The notes below the pieces were generated by a model. It did no database searches. It saw only the letters and a program-made list of their open reading frames with translations, and had not been told where the DNA came from. Positions 45,457 through 55,265 of a DNA stretch of 64,000 nt are shown piece after piece (position 1 is the stretch's first letter; each line of letters starts with the position of its first letter). Location of the stretch: assembly GCA_933207985.1 (NCBI GenBank), contig OW240917.1, positions 121,155,440-121,219,439 of the forward strand, written 5' to 3'. The stretch comes from Pelobates cultripes (lineage: Eukaryota; Chordata; Amphibia; Anura; Pelobatidae). The translations under genes and the position numbers were made by a program.

Positions 45457-46233
45457 ATCACATGATCAGCTCTGTATGATTTGGAAGTGTACACATAGAA
45501 GAGAAACGGGGATGATGATATACTTGACAGTAAGGATTCCACATTGGATTCTCAACACCAAGGATAACTTTAAAAGAATGAACAATCAAATAAAATTGTT
45601 AGTACTGTTACAGCAGGAGGGAAGAGAACAATATGAATAGCTGTGATGAGCAGTTATAAAATACATCATTAACAGATACTCAGATAATCCAAACAATAAT
45701 GATGCAGTTGTGCCCTTATTCTACAAGACTCATAACTGCCTGAGAATCTCTATTTGGGGAATACCCTGTGGAAAATGATTAGGACAGGATTGTCAAACTC
45801 TGACTCTCCATACATTGAAATACAACTCCCAAAAGTTGTTTATATGCAATATATAGGCAAATAAGTATGGAAATTGTTGTCCATCATGCTTGGGTAAGAT
45901 TTTGACAACAATGTTTCAGGGCAGCTTTTCCCAAACTTAAAGACACTATCTTCCAGACCCTGTCAATGGAGCAGGATGGTAAATGATTGGTCTGTGTTCA
46001 TACATTAAATACTTTATTAGTAGTTGACTTGGTAAGCAAAGAGTAATCTTGGAACATAGCACAAAATAATGTTCACACCTAACACAGTCTGTTCTAAGAT
46101 TGTGTTTGTTTTAACACCTTTAGAACAGGGTGAACTTTCAGGTAGATGGTCTTCAAGAGATTAGGGTGTCAATTGATCTTTTACATCATAAATTCGACTA
46201 CGAAGAAAAGAAGACAGTAGGGTACTTTAAGCT
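45457..46233. other. Intron sequence, nothing recognised
   Basis: No gene, tandem array or mobile-element ends noted between the hAT-like unit and the CR1 foldback. Confidence 0.5.
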
Positions 46234-46471
46234 ATTATCTTGCACTTATCCACATTAAATGTCAGTTGCCACAATTCTGACCATTTTTCTAGTTTACCTA
46301 AATCATTTGTCATTTGGCTTATCCCTCCTGGAACATCAACCCTGTTACTAAGATATGTAACAGGGTTGATGTTCCAGGAGGGATAAGCCAAATGACAAAT
46401 GATTTAGGTAAACTAGAAAAATGGTCAGAATTGTGGCAACTGACATTTAATGTGGATAAGTGCAAGATAAT
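46234..46471. repeat. Perfect 115-bp foldback at the head of the CR1 copy
   Basis: Left arm 46234-46348, 8-base loop TAAGATAT, right arm 46357-46471. I compared the arms base by base and found no mismatch. The right arm is collinear with the CR1 reverse-transcriptase frame that continues downstream; the left arm is the same segment inverted. Confidence 0.95.
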
Positions 46472-47240
46472 GCATCTTGGATGTAAAACCCAAGGGCAGA
46501 GTACAGAATATTTGATAGAGTCCTAACCTCAACATCTGAGGAAAGGGATTTAGGGGTGATTATTTCTGATGACTTAAAGGTAGGCAGACAATGTAATAGA
46601 GAAGCAGGAAATGCTAGCAGAATGCTTGGTTGTATAGGGAGAGGTATTAGCAGTAGAAAGAGGGAAGTGCTCATGCCATTGTACAGAACACTGGTGAGAC
46701 CTCACTTGGAGTATTGTACACAGTACTGGAGACCGTATCTTCAGAAGGATATTGATACCTTAGAGAGGGTTCAGAGAAGGGCTACTAAACTGGTTCATGG
46801 ATTGCGGGATAAAACTTACCAGGAAAGGTTAAAGGATCTTAACATGTATAGCTTGGAGGAAAGACGAGACAGGGGGGATATGATAGAAACATTTAAATAT
46901 ATAAAGGGAATCAACACAGTAAAGGAGGAGACTATATTTAAAAGAAGAAAAACTACCACAACAAGAGGACATAGTCTTAAATTAGAGGGACAAAGGTTTA
47001 AAAATAATATCAGGAAGTATTACTTTACTGAGAGGGTAGTGGATGCATGGAATAGCCTTCCAGCTGAAGTGGTAGAGGTTAACACAGTAAAGGAGTTTAA
47101 GCATGCGTGGGATAGGCATAAGGCTATCCTAACTATAACATAAGGCCAGGGACTAAGGAAAGTATTAAGAAAATTGGGCAGACTAGATGGGCCGAATGGT
47201 TCTTATCTGCCGTCACATTCTATGTTTCTATGTTTCTATT
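46357..47240 (+). mobile_element. CR1-type LINE, 5'-truncated
   Basis: About 0.88 kb of 3' end: the last part of ORF2, a short 3' UTR with GGCAGACTAGATGGGCCGAA, and a terminal repeat of TTCTATG units (47216-47236), the hallmark of CR1 elements rather than poly-A. It begins at the loop of a foldback. A related tail in the opposite orientation lies at 5947-5997. Confidence 0.88.
46380..47143 (+). pseudogene. CR1-type ORF2 C-terminal end (after the RT catalytic motif)
   Basis: The first frame gives LEKWSELWQLTFNVDKCKIM then HLG. A one-base shift near 46522 leads to LTSTSEERDLGVIISDDLK. The second frame stays open to 47143: SRKREVLMPLYRTLVRPHLE and Y-C, VQRRATKLVHGL, YQERLKDLNMYSLEERRDRGD, and the ending VVDAWNSLPAEVVEVNTVKEF. 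These are the thumb and C-terminal regions of CR1/Jockey-group reverse transcriptases. The catalytic F/Y-x-D-D is upstream of the truncation and absent. A 195-codon open frame means little decay since insertion. Confidence 0.9.
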
Positions 47241-49545
47241 TAATGATTAAAGAGACACTTCATAAGTGGCATAGACATCACAACTCATCTAGTGGTTATG
47301 GTACTATAAGTATATGTATACCATAATCCATGCAATGAGCAATAGTGTTTATGGTAATTAGAAGGACACTTTAATCACCAAAACCATTGCCTGGAAGGTG
47401 ATCAGCACAGGGGAATCTCTTTTTGTGCTTGATTCTTGTCACTTATGGCAATTTTCAGCTTAAATTGATACACATCTGCTGTAAATACTGTAAATGTAGA
47501 AAGCTGCTACGCATTTTTTTCCCATGTTCTATCACAAGGAAAATCCCTTGCCCTTGTACTGTCACTGTGTTATTTGTAGCTGCAGAGAAAACATTGACTT
47601 CATTTCTGTGTGTTAGTTTTGAGAACTAAATATGGCTGCCTGCCATACCAAAATGTTACAAGCCATTCCAGCTACATGCATCCAGGCCTAATAGTGAAAG
47701 TTCTATAGAGGCCTCTGCCAATGAAACCGATTGGTGCTTTGAACTGGTGCTTTACAAATTAACCCCTATACTGGCAAGTCATGGGCAAAAAAAATTGAAC
47801 ACCGAAATCTGTGTTTCTGTATCCTGGATAGCGAAGTATAATTAATCTTTATTTTTTTTAATGTCAGTATGCAAAATTAGAACATTATTAAAAGGAACAT
47901 TCCAAGGAGGTCTCAGCCTATTGCACTGTAACAATACATATTCTAGGAAGTAAATATTGGAAGCCTATTACCAGACACCAAGGCTAACCTTCCAGGAGTG
48001 GAAGGCAGCTTGAGAAACAGTAACAGCTTTGGAGTTACACCATTCAAAAATGGTTTTATCCCTGAAAATAAGAGGGTGACCAGGTACAACTATCCCACCA
48101 CTAGACGAAGGGAGAGGGAGTGGATCTTTACAAAAACATTTTGTTGATCATTGTTTTAAAGGACAGTGGGGGGGGGGAAAAAGCAAACGATATAAACTTT
48201 TGTTAAGAACATTAAAAAATATGTATACAAGGAGTAGCAGTGTAGACAGATACCATTGTTGACAGTAAATTTACAAGTTGGGAATAAAGGGGATCGATAT
48301 AATAATGTCAATATCTTGAATTTATGTCTTATTTAATGACTATGCTTTACTTAGATATGCGGCTGCTGAAAACATTGCCTTGTGTATTTAACATTTTAAG
48401 TTGCCTGAAAGATAAAAGACTCCTTTGAAGATAGCATTGTTTCCTGTCTAGAAATATGTGAACTGCTCAGGTGTAAGATAGCCCCATGTATGAACCATTG
48501 GTCAACTGCAGAGCAAAACCGCAGTAAACATTCAGATTATTCTAGGGCAATGTAGAAATATGAGGACGATACAACATACATGTGCAAACGTTTCTTGTTC
48601 TTTTCCTGTAATAGCTGATCTGCCCGATAAATGTATCTACATCAGACAGTCAGGTTTGAATACCTGCACATGTCTCCTGCTCCAAGTGAATACTTTCCTA
48701 AACTTGTTTGTGGGTTTTCTGTACTGTAGCAACAGAGCAGATACATATCAACCAGCTCTTATGCATCAATTTCTTTGATTCAGTTCTCAACATTTATTGA
48801 CCTTGCCCTTTTGTGGTTGGTAAAAAAACTGCTGAGGTATGTATAGTGGTTGGAGTGTTAATTATTTAAGTTATTGGAACGGCCTACGGTTGGTGGACAT
48901 TTTAGTTGTGGTTGCTGAAAGACTTTGAACAGCATTCAAATGAAAATTTCAAATGTAATGGTAATAACAAATAACTAAGATTAGATCTGAATAACAAAAT
49001 ACAACAAACTTGTCAGCTAGGGGATGAGAGTCAGTTAATCACACATTCAGAGAATTGAGATACATTGTACTCTGTTATATAACTATGCACACTTGTAACA
49101 GCTCCACCTAGTGTCCAGCCTGTGAAGTTCCCTTGTTATATTTGATGACTCTAGCAGGTTATATGGCTCCTGGGGGTTTGTCTGGGAAATCTAGTACATT
49201 GTTTACATTATTTTGTTTGTACCTGTATTGAGATACTTTAAGTATTTGAGCACAGACATGGTTTGTGAGGATTGTTTTAACTTCTGCTTCACTGACTAAG
49301 GGCTTGTTTTCAAAGTTGTTAACAATCAGGATAACTAGTTTCCATCTTGTTGGCCCATCAATCATTAAAAGAATACGCAAGTACAAAAAAAGGCATACAC
49401 ATTGCAGTCTAATAATAAAGAACTACATAAAACTATAATTCAATCAATCATCTTAGGAGGACCTGCTTATGAACATATAGGAAAACTGCAGCAAGCATGT
49501 TGACACAATCACATGTGAAATATAGATGAGCAGGGTGAAACCTAT
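47241..49545. other. Intron sequence, nothing recognised
   Basis: An A/G run at 48166-48183; otherwise no gene, repeat or RNA structure. Frames of 60-80 codons are at chance level. Confidence 0.5.
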
Positions 49546-49901
49546 TGCCTCGTTTCCACTGAGCAGCAGGGTTCGGGTCGGTACGGTTCGGAAGAGTTAG
49601 AATGGTCCAGCCTATTCAGGTGAGCATTTCCACTGCATGCGGGGTTTAGACCAAATGCCTAGAGTGTCATTTGTCGTGAGCATCAATGTTTTCCTGTCCG
49701 CCAATCAATGGATTGTATAGCGTGACGCCAGTAGCTCCTCACTAACCATACAGTACCATTTCCTATGGACCTCCATCTGAAGGGGGCCCAGGCATGGTGC
49801 GGCTTGGTTCGGTTGTATGGGCCACTTTCATAATGGAGACACTCAAAATAGCGTACTAGACTGTACCGACCCGAACCATACCACTCAGTGGAAACGGAGC
49901 A
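49546..49901. mobile_element. MITE with ~40-bp inverted termini
   Basis: Left TGCCTCGTTTCCACTGAGCA then GGGTTCGGGTCGGTACGG. The reverse complement of the right end is TGCTCCGTTTCCACTGAGTG then GGTTCGGGTCGGTACAG. It is 356 bp with no coding sequence. Flanking T-A-T is possible as a 3-bp duplication but not certain, so the superfamily is left open. Confidence 0.8.
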
Positions 49902-50991
49902 TATATATCTTCCAAGTGTGGTTGCTATTGTGATAAATTAAAAAGCATACTTTGTCATTACTTTACATTCAAGATGCCGATAGGTAAATAGGTACCTACA
50001 GTAACTATATGGGCTGACATTAGCAGAGGTATCCTGCAAAACAAGGTTGGAGTTTGGAGACTAGTCAGGGTTTTATTTTAGCCTTGTAACTTTTAGAATA
50101 CAGTAGGTTGTGTTACTAATTTTTACTAAATGTGTTCTTTCTACAAAGCTTCCTATGATCAGACCTATGAACAATAGGTTCAATGCCTAATATGCTAAAG
50201 TGGTGCAAATGTTGTATTATGACTACTACAGTTTATTTATAGCATGTAAAATATATTTTGTTGTAGTATAGTACCGTGTAAATTTCAGAGTTAAGCATGA
50301 CTACATTTGAGATAATAGTTTATAATCTGATACTATATAACTATTTGGTAGTATAGACGGACATTTTCTGTCATTATGTGCTACATTTTTTAAAAAGTAT
50401 CTACATTTTTCATTCTTTACCTGCTACCTGTCAACATGATCTCCTGCAATTCCAATCTTTCACAAACACTGTCACGCTCACCATGATTAGTTACAAGTAA
50501 CTTTATGATTTTGAAATTCTTATTAAAGACTTCATTCTACGCCCACATTTATTTCGGATTTTCTAAGTTTAAATAAAATATACTTTGGCTAGTTACGAAA
50601 CGGCAAGATTTATCCTAAGTGATAACGCAGTGGCCTGGGATCAGAACAAGCTAAAATATTTTTCACACATACATGAAGGTCTATTCACAAACCTGTGAAC
50701 TGTTGGGAGTTCAATGTTAATTTAACATTTTAGAAACTAAAATTAAAATCAAGGTAACTTGGAGAATTTGTCACAATCCCAATATTCTAGAATCAATTAG
50801 GTGTTGAAAAAAAAATTACAATTCCTCACACTTACAAAATAAAAATTCACAGTTGGTCATTCTGAAAATCATTTATCTACACAGTCCAACATACAACAGA
50901 TTGGAACATGCACAGTACGTGCAGGTCAAGCAGATCAAATTAAATTATATGTTTTAGTATTTTATTGTGAGTCCATCTGGACCTGAACTCA
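49902..50991. other. Intron sequence, nothing recognised
   Basis: A+T-rich DNA without gene or repeat signature. Confidence 0.5.
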
Positions 50992-51439
50992 TTAAAGGAC
51001 CACTATAGTGCCAGGAAAACATACTCGTTTTCCTGGCACTATAGTGCCCTGAGGGTGCCCCCACCCTCAGGGACCCCCTCCCGCCCAGCTCTGGAAAGGG
51101 GTTTAAACTTACCTTTTTCCAGCGCTGGGCGGAGAGCTCTCCTCCTTCTCTCCTCCTCCGTTCCACCCCGTCGGCTGGCTGCGCGCGCATTCAGCCGGTC
51201 GCATAGGAAAGCATTCATAATGCTTTCCTATGGACGCTGGCGTGCTCTCACTGTGAAAATCACAGTGAGAAGCACGCAAGCGCCTCTAGTGGCTGTCAAT
51301 GAGACAGCCACTAGAGGCTTTGGGGGAAGGCTTAACCCATTAATAAATTTATTTAAAAATGGGTTAACCCTAGCTGGACCTGGCACCCAGACCACTTCAT
51401 TAAGCTGAAGTGGTCTGGGTGCCTAGAGTGGTCCTTTAA
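50992..51439 (-). mobile_element. T2/Kolobok-type MITE, family 2, reversed copy
   Basis: Element 50996-51435 flanked by TTAA on both sides. It is the reverse complement of the copies at 25682 and 58966, with the CACTATAGTGCCAGGAAAAC hairpin now at the left and GAAGTGGTCTGGGTGCCTAG at the right. Nearly full length and little diverged. Confidence 0.88.
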
Positions 51440-51505
51440 GTGTGCAAGACAATTATTCTCGGGATTGAGATTCTTCCTACAAGAGTCCTATAACTTACAC
51501 ACTGT

Positions 51506-52480
51506 AATCAGCCACAACATTAAAACCACATGCCTAATATTGTGTAGGTCCCTCTCGTACTGCCAAAACAGCTCTGATGCATCAAGGCATGGATTCCCCC
51601 AAATCTCTGAAATTGTCCTGTGGTATCTGCCACCAAGCCATTAGCAGCAGATCCTTTACGTCCTGCAAGTTGAGATGTGGGCCTCCATGGATTGCATTTG
51701 TTGTTCTAACACATCCCACAAAAGCTTAGTCGGAGTCACATCTCGGGAACTTGGAGGCCAAGGTAACACCTTGAACTCTTTGTCATGCTATTCAAATCAT
51801 TCCTAAATGATTTTTGCAGTGTGGCATGGTACATTATCCTGCTGAAGTAGCCCACAGCCATCAGTGAATACCTTTGCCATGATGGGCTGTACATGGCCTT
51901 CAATAATCTTTATTAGTCCCCAAAGCATTACACCACCTCCACCAGTTTGTTTTCTTTCCATAGTACATCCTGCTGCCATCTTTTCCTCAGGTGAACAATG
52001 CACATACACCCGGCCACCCCCCTAATCTAAAATAAAACGTGATTCATCAGACCAGGCAACCTTCTTACATTGGTCCATTCTCCAGTTCTGACACTCACAT
52101 CCCCAATGAAGACGCTTTTGCCAGTGAACAGGACTCATCATATACACACTAATGATGCACTGTGATGCACTGTGTGTTCTGACAGCTGTCTATCATTGGC
52201 AGTACTTGGTTTTTCAGCATTTTGAGCTTTTCTGTGTGATCAGATGAGATGGACTAACCTTTGCTCTCCATGTGCATAAATAAGCCTTGGGCACTCTTGA
52301 CCCTGACATTGGTTGTCCTTCCTTGCACCACTTTTGCTAGGTACTAACCACTGCATACCGGGAACAGCCTACAAAACTCTGACTCACTCATCTATCCATC
52401 ACTATTTAGCAATTGTCAAAATCACTCAGTCCTTTTCGTTTGTCCATTTTTCCTGCTTAGAGCTGCTCTACTGAGCTAAA
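51506..52480 (-). mobile_element. Tc1-like element (family C), degraded
   Basis: The left terminus is ATCAGCCACAACATTAAAAC. The body contains TTGTGTAGGTCCCTCTCGTA and a transposase remnant. The right side reaches TTTTTCCTGCTTAGAGCTGC near 52450, where the terminus seen at 16034 in the sister copy is missing. Confidence 0.78.
51803..52009 (-). pseudogene. Tc1-like transposase fragment
   Basis: Minus strand, 68 codons in the longest frame: GGGGVMLWGLI (the glycine-rich block of the DDE domain) and DGCGLLQQDNVPCHTA (second catalytic aspartate in Q-Q-D-N). Sequence on both sides is related but in other frames and broken by stops, so no functional protein. Confidence 0.78.
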
Positions 52481-52510
52481 TTACCAGGAAGCAACAGGAG
52501 GTTGCATTTA

Positions 52511-53268
52511 TAAAAGTGCCGATTTCTTTTTTTTCTTAAATAGCGCTTTTATTAGCAGTTCAAATAATAACGGGTAGCAATATGAATGATATCAGTGAGA
52601 CTCGCAGGTCTCAATCAGCATCTTACATGAGCACCACATGTGCCAAGTGTAACTTTATACAATGCTTCTGTTTACGGTAGAACGCTGGCCTATAATCTTA
52701 AGGACACACAGGTTTTGCGTTTGTTCTCCTACCAGTTGTTTGTTAGTGCAGTAGGTCTCGAGTTAACATCCACTTACGTGGAGGGCGAGATGAGGGTCAG
52801 TCTTACGGGTCAGAATCCTGTAGTCTTGCACTGGGTCTGGGTCTCCCTTGTCTGTCTGCCCTTTCCCTAGTGTCTTCCGCGCCTGGGTATTTACTCAGTT
52901 CTCTCCTGGAGCATCTACCATCTTGTTCTGAGTCTTCATCCGTTCCTCGTTTACGAGATGGTGCCATTATAGAGGAGGCTCAGTAGTGCGTTTGGTCGTT
53001 GCTATCGTCCTGCTTCCTTATAGGCGGTGTTTGGTGTAGTTATCCAGTCAGTCACTAACTACACTAGGGAAAGGGCAGACAGACAAGTCTGGAGTGTTCC
53101 CCCCACTTTGGGTGGGGGTGTTGTGGTGTTGCGTTGTCCGGTTGTGTCTACCTTCATATGTTGTCTTATGTTTGCTCCTTTGTGTGTTTCCCTTGTCGTG
53201 GGTTCCTCCCTACTGCATTATGCGATGTCCTGTGGGCCTCTCGTTCCGCATTAAAAGTGCCGATTTCT
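52511..53268 (-). mobile_element. L1-mobilised retroposon with 17-bp TSD
   Basis: TAAAAGTGCCGATTTCT occurs at 52511-52527 and 53252-53268. On the minus strand the 724-bp insert ends in an A-rich tail (plus-strand TTTTTTTCTTAAATAGCGCT at 52528). The body has no reverse transcriptase and its open frames match nothing I know. It holds a perfect 27-bp inverted repeat: the CTTGTCTGTCTGCCC arm at 52847-52873 and its complement at 53061-53087. Confidence 0.82.
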
Positions 53269-54165
53269 ATTCAAATGTGCACTTTTTGTAAAATGAAATA
53301 AAGAGGACACACTTTTCACACATAAAGCACATCAGCAAGCAGAAATGCTTTCGGCTTTTGGAGTGTCCCTTTAAGACCTGCTCCCTGACTTTCTTTAGCA
53401 TCAATCCAAATTAATCAACAGATTCTGCAGGTAATTAGGAATGAAAATCTATCTTGCTTTGTGCATTTGTGACTAATTCTTATACAATTTTTTTTACATC
53501 TCTTTGTATATCTCTTGTATTTATTTAATATGCGTTATTAATGTTTAAGAAGATACAAGTTTGTCTGGCAAAATGTTTTCAATCTACCAATGTATACTAC
53601 ACAATCACATACCCCTCTCCACTCCTACTCAATGCTCCTCCATACCTCTCTCAAGAATAGCCTGCCGATCGCTTCTAGAAATTCCTTTCATTTCCTTCCA
53701 TCTATAGATCAGCCCTGCACCCTGACTTTCCCCTGTACCAAGCCAAATATTTTTACTGTCCGTATCCACAGTTGGTTCCCTTCATTTATAGCATTATCAT
53801 TCAGTTGTCTCTAATCTTAACTGTTTAATTACCTACCAAGCTGCACTATGTTTGAATATCCACTCATCTCTGGCCATTACTTCAAATACCCTATGCAATT
53901 ATTTTTTTGTCAGCACCCCATTATTCTCTTTAGACTGTAAGCTTAAGAATCATCTTGCTAAGTTTTTTTTGTTATAAAAAGTACTATATTTGCTAGATTG
54001 TAAGCTCATGGGAAAGGTCCTCTGCTTTACCATTAAACGTTCATTATTTAAAACACAAAAGGGTAAGTGAGTGCTAAGGGGGAAGTGTGGTAGCATATGC
54101 AACAATCAACCTTGGAAGGTGAGGGTCCCTATTACCCCACCAAAGTACAAAAGGTTACAATAAAT
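53269..54165. other. Intron sequence with a LINE/SINE-like fragment
   Basis: TTTAGACTGTAAGCTTAAGA at 53931 and TAGATTGTAAGCTCATGGGA at 53993 are two versions of a motif that precedes the GGCGCTATATAAAT tail in frog repeats. Here the tail is absent. No gene is seen. Confidence 0.45.
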
Positions 54166-54920
54166 AGTGGTAGTTGCACCAAAAGAGGTCTACAAACTAC
54201 AAGAGCCACAAGATAGTGAACAGATCTATACAGTATCAAATGATATTCATTCTTAATCTTCAAGGTGTTGGAATAGTGGTTAGCAGCTCTGTCACATGTA
54301 ACAGAAGAAACTTTATAGTGTAGATTCCAAAGACCTCATAGGAATAAAAATATGACAAATGGCCACTCACATAAAAGGAGCTTCTTGAAAGCGCTAGTTG
54401 ACCAGTATAATCCCTGCTCTAGAATAAGTAAGCAGCAGATGTTTCCAAGTTGGAAGTGGTATATGAAATATAAAATAATTAATATAGCGCTCTCTGTATG
54501 GATGTATCAATACAATTTAACAAAATAATCTACTTACTATTGTTAGAGCAACATCTGTTCTAATTTTTTTTTTAGGCATAAATACTTCCAGGCCATCCAG
54601 ACCATCAAAGTCCACATGGTATTCAATAAAATCCAAACGAGTTGCCAGGAATTTATTAACTATTTGGACATTTGTCCTATGAGGTCTTTGAATACTACAC
54701 TATAAAGTTTCTTCTGTTATATGCGTTTGTGTTTTGGGTCAAAAGCCTTTTTTCCTGCATTTTAAAGATTGCTACCAAGAATGAGCTGCTAGCCACTACT
54801 CAAACATCTTGAAGATTAATTCAAGGATCAATTTCCTTAGATCCTCCACAAGAGATTGTATTGAGTTGTCTTGAGTTGTGTATTGATTGTATTGAGAAAA
54901 CCTTTGGTGCAACTACCACT
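54166..54920. mobile_element. Long-inverted-repeat element, unassigned
   Basis: The outer ends AGTGGTAGTTGCACC and GGTGCAACTACCACT pair. Inward, ATCTTCAAGGTGTTGGAATA pairs with the region at 54790-54820, and ACAGAAGAAACTTTATAGTG at 54301 pairs with CACTATAAAGTTTCTTCTGT at 54700-54719. The arms are interrupted by small unmatched pieces. The loop (about 54350-54670) is unique. It looks like a foldback-type DNA transposon, but no target duplication was identified. Confidence 0.65.
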
Positions 54921-55013
54921 CTCTATGTTTGTTATGGAAATAATAATGAAAATAAAACCATATAAACAAACATGTATGCTATAAGAAATATCTACATTTA
55001 ACAACCAGAATAT

Positions 55014-55131
55014 TTTTATATGGTGTTTATATAGCACCAACATGTTCTACCATGCTGTACAATACAGGGAATATATCATGTATTGTACAGCATGGTAGAA
55101 CATGTTGGTGCTATATAAACACCATATAAAA
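55014..55131. repeat. Perfect 53-bp foldback made of a LINE/SINE tail
   Basis: Arms 55014-55066 and 55079-55131, 12-base loop, no mismatch found. Each arm is the TTTATATAGCACCAACATGT tail sequence of the widespread repeat seen at 7884 and 11619. A further diverged copy, TTATTTATATAGCACATTTA, follows at 55208. Confidence 0.92.
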
Positions 55132-55202
55132 CTTTCTGGGGAAATTGTGTGAAGTGTTCTTGCCTCCACCAGTAGTCTACAACTGAAGTGGGCGGAGTAA
55201 CT

Positions 55203-55265
55203 GTTATTATTTATTTATATAGCACATTTAATTGCAGTGTTGTTGCCCAAAGTGCTTCACAGTTA
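55203..55265 (-). mobile_element. Fragment of the TATATAGC repeat family
   Basis: GTTATTATTTATTTATATAG followed by GTTGCCCAAAGTGCTTCACA; same family and orientation as 7884-7960, diverged. Confidence 0.5.
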
